In this document: piece after piece, positions 5,923 to 13,153 of the stretch
Position numbering within the stretch: the first letter of the stretch is position 1
How the letters are laid out: every line of letters begins with the position of its first letter
NCBI RefSeq assembly: GCF_003063645.1
Contig: NZ_NESJ01000030.1
Span: 1-35,086 of the forward strand
Direction of reading: 5' to 3'
DNA length: 35,086 nucleotides
Source: Limnohabitans sp. 2KL-51
GTDB lineage: Bacteria; Pseudomonadota; Gammaproteobacteria; Burkholderiales; Burkholderiaceae_C
The notes under the pieces: generated by a model
Told to the model about the DNA's origin: nothing
The model's input: the letters and a program-made list of their open reading frames with translations, nothing else
The model's database searches: none
Program-made: the position numbers and the translations under genes

Positions 5923-7770
5923 TCACAGCCCCAGACGTTCCCGGGTGGCCGATGTGGGACGACCTTCGCCATCCCAGCCGCGCGCGTCGTAGTACTTGGG
6001 CAGCATTTCGTCCAACTTGCTGACCATGCCTTTGCCCGGGCCGGTTTTGGCGGCTTCGGTCATCAGGCGCTTGGGCAGGTTGTCGTCGGCCTTGGTGAAG
6101 CCTGCGGCGTTGTTGAACTCGCGCTCCATGTTCCAGATGCGCTCACCGATGTGGTTCAAGTGCTCCATGGTGAACTCTTCGCCACAAGCCGCTTGGATCT
6201 GAGGGGCCACGTCAGCCAAGGTCCAGGCAAAGCTGGTGAACACGCAAATACCGGCCGAGTCAAAGGCAGCAGTCGCGTCCTGGAAGGCCTTGACCAATTC
6301 TGGCTTGCCTTCATGCTCGGTGGGCTCGGTCTTGACCGGGATGCCCAGCACTTCAGACGCGATGGTGTAGCCGCGCAGGTGGCAAGCACCGCGGTTAGAG
6401 GTGGCATAAGCCAAGCCGATGCCCTGGATCACACGGCCGTCATAGGCCGGGAACTCTTGGCCCTTGACGCTCATGGACAAATCGGGGTGGCCGTATTTGG
6501 CGGTCAGGCGCTTGGAGCCCATGCCAATTTCTTTGCCAAAACCGATGCCCTTGGCGGTCATGTCGACAAACTCGCACAAGGCTTCAGCCGAGCCAAACGG
6601 GGCTTCCACACCGATTTGCTCTTTGGTCAGCACACCCATTTCATACAGCTCCATCACGGCGCCGATGGTGGTGCCAAAGCTGATCGGGTCGAAGCCTTCT
6701 TCGTTGCAGATCATGTTGGCGTATTGCAGGGCTTCGAGGTCTTTCACGCCGTTGGCTGCGCCCAGCGCCCAAGCCGCTTCGTATTCCAGGCCGCCGTTGG
6801 CGCCCCAATACTCAGGCTTGTTCTTGACCGAGAAGTGGCCTTCGTCCATCTTGCTGATGCGACCGCAGGCGATGGTGCAACCAAAGCAAGCTTGGTTGGT
6901 CACCAGGTGCTTTTTGCCGTCGGTCTCGCGGGGCGTTGCCATGGCTTCGGCCGAGATGTCTTTGGCGCTTTCAAACTGCACGTCGCGGTGGTTGCGTGTG
7001 GGCAAGCCGCCGATTTCGTTGATCACATTCATCAGAACCTGGGTGCCATAAGCGGGCAGACCCTGGCCCGTGACGGCGTTGTCGGCCAACACCTTTTTGG
7101 CCGCCTTGGCCGCAGCCATGAAAGCTTTGGGGTCTTTCATGTTGCCCACGCCTTTGGTGCCGCGCACCGCGATGGCTTTCAGGTTCTTGCTGCCCATGAC
7201 AGTGCCCACGCCCGAACGGCCAGCCGCACGGTGCAGGTCGTTCACCACCGCGGCATACAGCACGCCGTTTTCACCGGCCTTGCCGATGCTGCAAACGCGC
7301 AGCAAGGGGTCTTGCAAGCTGGACTTGAGGATTTCCTCGGTCTTCCAGACGCTTTGGCCCCAGAGGTGGCTCGCATCGCGCAACTCGGCTTCGTCGTCGC
7401 TGATGTGCAGGTACACCGGCTTGGCCGATGCGCCTTCAAAAATGACCATGTCCCAACCGGCCATTTTGAGCTCAGCACCCCAATAGCCACCCGAGTTGGA
7501 GCAGGCGATTGCGCCAGTGAGTGGGCTCTTGGTGATGACGGTGTAGCGGCCGCCGGTAGAGGCCATGGTGCCGGTCAGTGGGCCCGTGGCCCAGACGATT
7601 TTGTTGTCAGCTGACAGCGGGTCGACTTTGGGATCGATCTCACTGATCAGGTATTTGCTGCCCAGACCGCGTGAGCCGAGGTAGGCCTTGGCCCACTCCA
7701 TGTTCAGCGGTTCGGATTTGACGGTGCCAGCCGTGAGGTTGACGCGGAGAATTTTTCCAGCCCAAGACAT
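5923..7770 (-). CDS. aorB: Tungsten-containing aldehyde:ferredoxin oxidoreductase, catalytic subunit
   Basis: The 615-aa protein fits the AOR family in length and motifs. The [4Fe-4S] cysteines are C295, C298 and C302 (CFGCTIAC) plus C509. The pterin-binding stretch GRSGVGTVMGSKNLKAI is at 185-201, an EYE motif is at 329-331 (catalytic Glu region) and GACHLRGY at 461-468 matches the catalytic His region. The enzyme oxidises aldehydes to acids at a tungsten bis-pterin site; the Aromatoleum enzyme can also reduce acids with H2. ATG 7770 has a GGAG site; the open frame continues upstream to 8091 but overlaps aorA and lacks similarity. The neighbouring tungstate transporter supports tungsten rather than molybdenum. 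Confidence 0.95.
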   Translation of the reverse strand: MSWAGKILRVNLTAGTVKSEPLNMEWAKAYLGSRGLGSKYLISEIDPKVDPLSADNKIVWATGPLTGTMASTGGRYTVITKSPLTGAIACSNSGGYWGAELKMAGWDMVIFEGASAKPVYLHISDDEAELRDASHLWGQSVWKTEEILKSSLQDPLLRVCSIGKAGENGVLYAAVVNDLHRAAGRSGVGTVMGSKNLKAIAVRGTKGVGNMKDPKAFMAAAKAAKKVLADNAVTGQGLPAYGTQVLMNVINEIGGLPTRNHRDVQFESAKDISAEAMATPRETDGKKHLVTNQACFGCTIACGRISKMDEGHFSVKNKPEYWGANGGLEYEAAWALGAANGVKDLEALQYANMICNEEGFDPISFGTTIGAVMELYEMGVLTKEQIGVEAPFGSAEALCEFVDMTAKGIGFGKEIGMGSKRLTAKYGHPDLSMSVKGQEFPAYDGRVIQGIGLAYATSNRGACHLRGYTIASEVLGIPVKTEPTEHEGKPELVKAFQDATAAFDSAGICVFTSFAWTLADVAPQIQAACGEEFTMEHLNHIGERIWNMEREFNNAAGFTKADDNLPKRLMTEAAKTGPGKGMVSKLDEMLPKYYDARGWDGEGRPTSATRERLGL

Positions 7771-7793
7771 GTTGATGCTCCTAGTGGGGGGAT

Positions 7794-8270
7794 TTAAGAG
7801 GCCGAGGGCTGATTGCCCAACTTGTCGGCCCACTGCTTCATCTTGTCGATGCCGGTCCAGTTGGCATCCACGAATGTGATGGCGCCAGTTGGGCAAGCGT
7901 CGGCGCAAGCCGGATCGCCACCGCACAGGTCGCACTTTTGTACCTTGCCGGTTTCCTGCACATAGTTGATGGTGCCAAACGGGCAGGCGATGGTGCAGAC
8001 CTTGCAGCCCACGCAGGTGGATTCGTTGACCACTTTGGCACCGGTGACTTTGTCCACCGTGATGGCTTCCACTGGGCAAGCATGCAAGCACCAGGCTTCG
8101 TCACACTGGGTGCAGGTGTAGGGCACTTTTTTGCCAGTGTGGTGGAAATCAAATACCTTGATGCGCGATTTGGAGGTGGCGTATGTGCCGTAGTTCTCAA
8201 AAGAACAGGCCATTTCGCACTGCAAGCAGCCGGTACATTTGTCCGGATTGATGTGCAGGACTTTCTGCAT
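7794..8270 (-). CDS. aorA: Four-cluster ferredoxin subunit of aldehyde oxidoreductase
   Basis: The 158-aa protein has sixteen cysteines in four groups (12/15/18/22, 53/56/61/65, 86/89/92/96, 113/116/122/126), predicting four [4Fe-4S] clusters as in AorA, DmsB and HycB-like electron-transfer subunits. In the Aromatoleum AOR the AorA subunits stack into a filament that conducts electrons between AorB units and AorC; the same order aorA-aorB-aorC is seen here. It is the first gene of the operon, with GGAGAT 6 bases before ATG 8270. Its upstream region has two dyads discussed separately. Confidence 0.93.
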   Translation of the reverse strand: MQKVLHINPDKCTGCLQCEMACSFENYGTYATSKSRIKVFDFHHTGKKVPYTCTQCDEAWCLHACPVEAITVDKVTGAKVVNESTCVGCKVCTIACPFGTINYVQETGKVQKCDLCGGDPACADACPTGAITFVDANWTGIDKMKQWADKLGNQPSAS

Positions 8271-8291
8271 GTGTATCTCCTGTGAGGTGTC

Positions 8292-8306
8292 GGACTTTTC
8301 AAGTCC
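8292..8306. promoter_or_regulatory. Inverted repeat in the aorA leader
   Basis: GGACTT-TTC-AAGTCC is a perfect 6-bp dyad 22 bases upstream of the aorA ATG. It could be an operator for the divergent regulator or a hairpin in the mRNA leader. Confidence 0.4.
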
Positions 8307-8310
8307 AAGC

Positions 8311-8330
8311 TTATGAATCAGAATGCATAG
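8311..8330. promoter_or_regulatory. Candidate TunR/ModE-like operator, aor copy
   Basis: TTATGAATCAGAATGCATAG shares the TATG-N10-CATA dyad and 15 of 20 bases with 11891-11910, which lies between tupB and the ModE/TunR-like regulator gene. It is 41 bases upstream of aorA. The outer half-sites recall the TAT/ATA arms of ModE boxes. Confidence 0.55.
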
Positions 8331-8401
8331 CTATTGTTGGTGCATCCCCCTGCGAACAGCTCAGGATTAACCCTAGGTTTTAAAGAGTTGGACCCAAAAA
8401 T

Positions 8402-8414
8402 TCTCAGCTTGAGA
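8402..8414. promoter_or_regulatory. Inverted repeat before the AcoR-like regulator
   Basis: TCTCA-GCT-TGAGA is a perfect dyad ending 10 bases before the regulator start codon. Its position suggests autoregulation or overlap with the ribosome-binding region; no canonical ribosome site is visible otherwise. Confidence 0.35.
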
Positions 8415-8424
8415 CACATCTGAC

Positions 8425-9549
8425 ATGCCCCTGACTGCCCACCTCAACGACCGCCTGCAGCGGATTGAACAAGCCCGCGAAATGGTTTTTCAGGGTGGCT
8501 CGCAGGGCGTGGACGCCGGGTTATCGCCCTGGATCACACGGTCCTGGCAGCGCTGCATCGACATGGGTTTACAGCCTGGCCAACGCGTGGGTTTTGACGC
8601 CATTTCAGTCCAACACATGCGCCGCGTACAAGAGGCCAGCCGACCCTTGGTGCAGGCGGCCCAGCCGGTGCTGGCCGAATTGGCGCGGACCATTGCCGAC
8701 ATCCGTTATTTCGCTATTCTGACCAATGCCGAAGGCGTCGTGGTCGACGCGCATGGGCCAGTGGACCGACAGGACCGCCGTGCCGAGGTGATCGCCCGCG
8801 TGGGCGTGGATTTGTCGGAAAAAGCGGTGGGCACCACCGCCATCAGCGCAGCCCTGACCGAATTGCAACCCGTTTGGTTGCACAGGGGCGAGCATTTTTA
8901 CCAAGATACGGGGGTTTACAGCTGCGCGGGCGCTCCCGTGTTCGGACCCAATGGCCTTTGCGCGGGCATGCTCGACCTGACCGGCATCGAGACCACCGAG
9001 CGCCCAGCCCTGAAACATCTGGTGCGCCGCTCAGCCCGCAGCATCGAAAACAGCTGGCTGCTGTCAACCGATCATGCTCTGGTGCTGCGCCTGAATTGGC
9101 CCGGCAACCAGCCCGGCGACGACAGCGATGGCCTGATCACACTCGACACCAACGGCCAGATCATGGGGGCCAACCCCACGGCGCGGCAAATGCTGTCCAT
9201 GTCGCCAGACACCGACGGCCAAACGCTGCATGCCAGCGAAGTGTTCGCCTCGCCCTGGGAAAACCTGTTCGACGCGGCCAGCCGCCAAGCCAGCGCGCAG
9301 GAGTTGCCGCTGTGGTCGGGCCTGCGGTTGCAAACCCAAGCACTGCGCCCGGGCACCCGCCCAGCGGCCGCGCACAGCGCCAAGACCTCAGAACGTGCCC
9401 AGGCGATGACCAAACCCCTCAAGGATATGCAGACCGAGATGATCCGCGAAGCCGTCCAGCAAGCCCGTGGCAACGTGGCCGAAGCCGCCCGCAGCCTGGG
9501 CATCAGCCGCGCCACGGTTTACCGCAAACTTGGCTTGCCCAAAAGCTGA
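8425..9549 (+). CDS. AcoR-like transcriptional regulator with GAF and Fis-type HTH, no AAA+ domain
   Basis: The 374-aa protein has an AcoR-type N-terminus (SPWITRSWQRCIDMGLQP, 34-51), a GAF domain (about 75-205, with EKAVGTTAI and YQDTGVYSCAGAPVFG), a PAS-like segment (about 233-285, DGLITLDTNGQIMGANPTA) and a Fis-type HTH at about 338-372 (RGNVAEAARSLGISRATVYRKLG). The sigma-54 ATPase domain with Walker A and GAFTGA that sits between GAF and HTH in AcoR is absent; a PAS-like segment and a linker occupy that place. It is divergent from aorA and most likely controls it, perhaps sensing an aldehyde or related metabolite. The first ATG is used as start. Confidence 0.88.
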   Translation: MPLTAHLNDRLQRIEQAREMVFQGGSQGVDAGLSPWITRSWQRCIDMGLQPGQRVGFDAISVQHMRRVQEASRPLVQAAQPVLAELARTIADIRYFAILTNAEGVVVDAHGPVDRQDRRAEVIARVGVDLSEKAVGTTAISAALTELQPVWLHRGEHFYQDTGVYSCAGAPVFGPNGLCAGMLDLTGIETTERPALKHLVRRSARSIENSWLLSTDHALVLRLNWPGNQPGDDSDGLITLDTNGQIMGANPTARQMLSMSPDTDGQTLHASEVFASPWENLFDAASRQASAQELPLWSGLRLQTQALRPGTRPAAAHSAKTSERAQAMTKPLKDMQTEMIREAVQQARGNVAEAARSLGISRATVYRKLGLPKS

Positions 9550-9561
9550 TCAAGCCTGAGA

Positions 9562-10377
9562 TCACTTGCCCGCGTTCGGGAAAAACAGCTGCTCGCCGCC
9601 GATCTTGTAATCGGCAATCACACCCTGCCCTGCGGCCGAGGTGATCCAGTCCACAAACTTCTGCGCATCGGCCTGCTTGACGTGCGCATGCTTGGCGGGG
9701 TTGACCACCATCACACCGTACTGGTTGAACAAGCGATTGTCGCCCTCCACCAAAATGGCCAGATCAGCGCGGTTCTTGAAGTTGAGCCAGGTGGCGCGGT
9801 CGGCCAACACATAGGCACCCGAAGACGCGGCGATGTTCAAAGCCGGGCCCATGCCGCAGCCGCATTCCTTGTAGCCGCTGCCTTTCTTGTCCGTCAGGTT
9901 GGCCGTTCTCCAAAAACGCAACTCGGCGGCGTGCGTGCCACTCTTGTCACCCCGCGACACAAAGGCTGCGTTGCCTGCCGACAACTTGGCCAGGGCCGCC
10001 ACAATGTCTTTGCCTTTGGTGGCGGCCGGGTCGGCCTTGGGGCCGATCAACACAAAGTCGTTGTACATCACGGGCAAGCGCTTGATGCCAAAACCATCGG
10101 CCACAAATTTTTCTTCGGCTGCCTGGTCGTGCACAAACACCACATCGGCATCACCCCGGCGCGCCATGTCCAGCGCCTGGCCCGTGCCCAGGGCCACCAC
10201 CTTCACATCCAGCCCGCTGGCCTTTTTGAAGGCGGGCAGCAAGTGCGCAAACAAACCCGACTGCTCGGTCGATGTGGTGGAGGACATGACGATGGATTGG
10301 GCTTGTGCCCACACCGAGGTGGTAGCCAAAACGGCGCACACCAGGGCGCGACGGGTCAGGGAATATGGGAAGGTCAT
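9562..10377 (-). CDS. tupA: Tungstate ABC transporter, substrate-binding protein
   Basis: The 271-aa protein has a signal peptide (FPYSLTRRALVCAVLATTSVWAQA) followed by the TupA hallmark TTSTEQSGL, the oxyanion-binding Ser/Thr cluster. Later FVSRGDKSGTH and GMGPALNIAA follow the TupA/WtpA-like pattern. It binds tungstate in the periplasm and delivers it to TupB. ATG 10377 overlaps the ATPase stop as ATGA; the open frame further upstream lies inside the ATPase gene. It ends 12 bp from the convergent regulator, and both stop codons fall within a small TGATC/GATCA inverted repeat at 9547-9564. Confidence 0.92.
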   Translation of the reverse strand: MTFPYSLTRRALVCAVLATTSVWAQAQSIVMSSTTSTEQSGLFAHLLPAFKKASGLDVKVVALGTGQALDMARRGDADVVFVHDQAAEEKFVADGFGIKRLPVMYNDFVLIGPKADPAATKGKDIVAALAKLSAGNAAFVSRGDKSGTHAAELRFWRTANLTDKKGSGYKECGCGMGPALNIAASSGAYVLADRATWLNFKNRADLAILVEGDNRLFNQYGVMVVNPAKHAHVKQADAQKFVDWITSAAGQGVIADYKIGGEQLFFPNAGK

Positions 10378-11096
10378 GAAAGCTCTCCTTGAACAAAAAC
10401 ATGGGCTGCCGGGCTGTGCTCTGCCAGCGCGGTGGAGTTGAAAAAATCGGCCACAGGCAAGTCGGCCATCACTTGACCGAACTCCAGATAAACGACGCGG
10501 GTGGCCAGGCGTTTGACTTGGCCCAGGTTGTGGCTGGCCCAGACCAGGGTCAGCGGGCGCTCTTGGTTGCTGGCAAAGTCGGCCATCAAGGCTTCGACTT
10601 CGCGTTTGGCGTGCGGGTCCAGGCTGGCCGTGGGTTCGTCCAGCAGCAGCACATCGGGCTGCCGTGCCCAGGCGCGGGCCAAGGCCAGGCGCTGCTGCTG
10701 CCCGCCCGACAACTGTCGGCCGTTTTGCCGCGCCACAGACTGCAGGCCCACACGTTGCAAAGCCTGCAGCGCCAGCACTTGGGCGGCCGACCAACTCAGG
10801 CCGCGTGCGCGGTCCAGCCACAAGCCCAGCGCCACGTTGTTCAAGGCCGACAAGCGCAGCATGTGCGGCCTTTGGAACAGCATGGCTTGGCGCACACCCG
10901 GCGCTTGAGTCACCTGCCCTTGTGTGGGCGGCACCAAACCGTGCAAGGTGCGCAGTAAGCTGCTTTTGCCTGAGCCGTTGGAGCCCACCAGTGCCACGCG
11001 CTCGCCCGCCGCGATGCGCAAGCTAACACCCTTCAAGGCCTGTTGCGCCCCCAATTGGACGCTCACAGCGTCCAGCGTGATCTGCACGGCGCTCAT
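10374..11096 (-). CDS. tupC: Tungstate ABC transporter, ATPase
   Basis: The 240-aa ATPase shows Walker A (GSNGSGKSSLL, about 38-48), the signature LSGGQQQRLALARA, Walker B VLLLDEPTASLD and the switch histidine in WASHNLG. No C-terminal TOBE domain is present, which agrees with TupC-type rather than ModC-type proteins. It overlaps tupB and tupA by 4 bp each, so the three are translated as a coupled unit. Specificity for tungstate is inferred from TupA and the context. Confidence 0.92.
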   Translation of the reverse strand: MSAVQITLDAVSVQLGAQQALKGVSLRIAAGERVALVGSNGSGKSSLLRTLHGLVPPTQGQVTQAPGVRQAMLFQRPHMLRLSALNNVALGLWLDRARGLSWSAAQVLALQALQRVGLQSVARQNGRQLSGGQQQRLALARAWARQPDVLLLDEPTASLDPHAKREVEALMADFASNQERPLTLVWASHNLGQVKRLATRVVYLEFGQVMADLPVADFFNSTALAEHSPAAHVFVQGELS

Positions 11097-11836
11097 GGCT
11101 GCACACCCACCAGACCATGGGCCGCCGCTGGCCGCCCATGGCGCGCCTCACCCCAGCGACGCAAGCCTGCCACCAAGGTGTTGAGCAACAGCACCACCGC
11201 CAAAAGCACCATGCCCAGCCCCAGCGCCAGCGGCAAATCGCCCTTGCTGGTCTCCAATGCAATGGCCGTGGTCATGACGCGCGTGAAGCCGTCGATGTTG
11301 CCGCCCACAATCATCACCGCGCCCACCTCCGAGATGGCGCGGCCAAAGGCGGTGACGGCAACGGTCAGCAAGGCCAGGCGTTCGTCCCAGGCCAGCAGCA
11401 AGCTACGCAAACAGGGCCCTGCGCCCAGCGAGGCCCATTGCTCACCGTGCTGGCGCTCTACATCTTCGACCACCTGGCGTGTCAGCGCCGTCACCACCGG
11501 CACCACCAAAATGAACTGGGCCAGCACCATCGCCTGAAAGCTGAACATCCAGCCCAAAAAGCCCAAAGGCCCGGTGCGTGACAGCAGCAAATACACCACC
11601 AGGCCCACCACCACCGAGGGCAGCGCCAGCAGGGTGTTCAGGCCTACCAGCACTGCGCCTCGGCCACGAAAACGCGACACCGCCAACCAAGCGCCCAGCG
11701 CCACGCCCACGCCATAGGCCAGCAGGCAGGCCGTGGCACTGACGGCCAAAGACCGGGTGACGACCACCCACAGGGCAGGATCGAAAGAAGTGACGAGGTT
11801 CAGCGCCGTCAGGACGCTGTCGGAGAAGGTGTTCAT
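11093..11836 (-). CDS. tupB: Tungstate ABC transporter, permease
   Basis: The 247-aa membrane protein has about five hydrophobic segments and the EAA-type cytoplasmic loop (EQWASLGAGPCLRSLLLAWDE, then AFGRAISEVGAVMIVGGNIDGFTRV) typical of TupB permeases. It is first in the tupB-tupC-tupA operon. The gene starts at 11836; the upstream 124 bases are shared with the divergent ModE/TunR-like regulator and contain the dyad at 11891-11910. Confidence 0.92.
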   Translation of the reverse strand: MNTFSDSVLTALNLVTSFDPALWVVVTRSLAVSATACLLAYGVGVALGAWLAVSRFRGRGAVLVGLNTLLALPSVVVGLVVYLLLSRTGPLGFLGWMFSFQAMVLAQFILVVPVVTALTRQVVEDVERQHGEQWASLGAGPCLRSLLLAWDERLALLTVAVTAFGRAISEVGAVMIVGGNIDGFTRVMTTAIALETSKGDLPLALGLGMVLLAVVLLLNTLVAGLRRWGEARHGRPAAAHGLVGVQP

Positions 11837-11890
11837 AACTTGGCACGAATGCTAATGGACAACTAGTCGCCATCGCATAAGGGATGTCCG

Positions 11891-11910
11891 CTATGAAATG
11901 CAATGCATAG
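11891..11910. promoter_or_regulatory. Candidate TunR/ModE-like operator, tup copy
   Basis: CTATGAAATGCAATGCATAG has perfect 5-bp arms (CTATG and CATAG) around 10 bases and lies between the divergent tupB and regulator genes. A related site is at 8311-8330 in front of aorA. Metal-oxyanion regulators of the ModE family bind dyads of this general size. Confidence 0.6.
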
Positions 11911-11960
11911 GGCAAAGCCGCTCAGCATTGAAGAGACGCCAACCAGAATGAGGCAAACTC

Positions 11961-13070
11961 TTGTCCGTGCAACACATCAAACTCTCTTACAGCTGGACAC
12001 CCCATCAAACGCCAGCTGAGCCGCGTGACCAAACCAGTCCTTTGCGCAACCCATTGATGGACATGCTTCAGTCCGTGCGAGCAACCGGCTCTATTGCGGG
12101 TGCAGCCAGAATTTTGCAGTTGTCTTATCGCCACATCTGGGGCGAGCTCAAACGCTGGGAACAGATGCTTGGGCAGCCCTTGATCCTGTGGGAAAAAGGC
12201 CAAGCCGCACGGTTGACGGAATTTGCCGACAAGCTGCTGTGGGCCGAGCGACAAGCGCAAGCCCGCCTGGCCCCCCAGATCAGCGCCTTGCAAGCCGAGT
12301 TAGAAAAGACCTTTGCTGTCGCCTTTGATCCCGGCAGCCATTTGTTGACGGTCTACGCCAGCCACGACGATGCACTGGACAAACTCAGGGAACAGAGCGC
12401 CAGCCAATCCCTGCACTTGGACATGCGCTTTTGTGGCAGCGTGGACGCCATACGCGCCCTGAACGAAGGCCGCTGCACCGTCGCCGGTTTTCATGCCCCC
12501 TTGCAACCCGATGCCCGCACCTTAACGGCCCGCACTTACAAGCCCTTGCTGAAAACCGGACAGCACAAACTCATCGGATTTGCCACCCGAGAGCAAGGCT
12601 GGATGGTGGCCCCCGGCAACCCCAAGAACATCACAGGTTGGAACGACCTGAGGCGGCCTGAACTGCGGCTGGTCAACCGGACGTTGGGCACTGGCACCCG
12701 ATTGCTACTCGACCAATGGCTTGAAAACCAGACCCCATCGGCAAGCCTTCCCACTGGCTACGACCACGAAGAACCCTCGCACTCTGCTGTGGCCACCCGC
12801 ATCGCCTCGGGCCACGCTGATTTGGGCCTGGGCATTGCATCTGCAGCGCACGCCCATAAACTTGATTTTGTGCCCCTGACACAAGAGCACTACTGGCTGG
12901 TGTGCTTGAAATCGGCCTTGAACAACCCAGCCGTGATCGCCTTGCGGCAGGTTTTGCAAAGCGCCGCATGGCAGCAACTGCTGAGCCAACAAACGGGTTA
13001 TCGCTTGCACGAAGAAGCCGGTCAGATCCAATCGCTCAAACAATGCCTGCCGTGGTGGCCCCAGCGATGA
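11961..13070 (+). CDS. ModE/TunR-like regulator with substrate-binding-like domain
   Basis: The 369-aa protein has a LysR/ModE-type winged HTH at about residues 30-95 (NPLMDMLQSVRATGSIAGAARILQLSYRHIWGELKRWE). A periplasmic-binding-protein-like domain follows at about 120-335 (COG1910-like; GTGTRLLLDQWL, SGHADLGLGIASAA) instead of the molybdate-binding TOBE pair of ModE. This architecture and its position divergent from tupBCA point to a tungstate-responsive regulator comparable in role to TunR of sulfate reducers. The start is TTG 11961 with GAGG 7 bases upstream; GTG 11967 is an alternative. It probably binds 11891-11910. Confidence 0.85.
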   Translation: MSVQHIKLSYSWTPHQTPAEPRDQTSPLRNPLMDMLQSVRATGSIAGAARILQLSYRHIWGELKRWEQMLGQPLILWEKGQAARLTEFADKLLWAERQAQARLAPQISALQAELEKTFAVAFDPGSHLLTVYASHDDALDKLREQSASQSLHLDMRFCGSVDAIRALNEGRCTVAGFHAPLQPDARTLTARTYKPLLKTGQHKLIGFATREQGWMVAPGNPKNITGWNDLRRPELRLVNRTLGTGTRLLLDQWLENQTPSASLPTGYDHEEPSHSAVATRIASGHADLGLGIASAAHAHKLDFVPLTQEHYWLVCLKSALNNPAVIALRQVLQSAAWQQLLSQQTGYRLHEEAGQIQSLKQCLPWWPQR

Positions 13071-13100
13071 GACCCCTGTCTTGAAGCCACTTGCCCACAA

Positions 13101-13128
13101 AAAAACCGCGCCTGAGCGCGGTTTTTTT
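13101..13128. terminator. Bidirectional intrinsic terminator
   Basis: An 11-bp stem (AAAAACCGCGC and GCGCGGTTTTT) with a CTGA loop is followed by further T residues on the plus strand and has an A/T flank on the other. It lies between the convergent regulator and dctM genes and should stop both. Confidence 0.85.
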
Positions 13129-13153
13129 TGCGGTCACAAGAGAAGACTTGTCC

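Noticed and set aside
6151..7614. 487-aa plus-strand open frame
   Set aside because: It lies wholly antisense to aorB, whose Fe-S and pterin motifs are intact.
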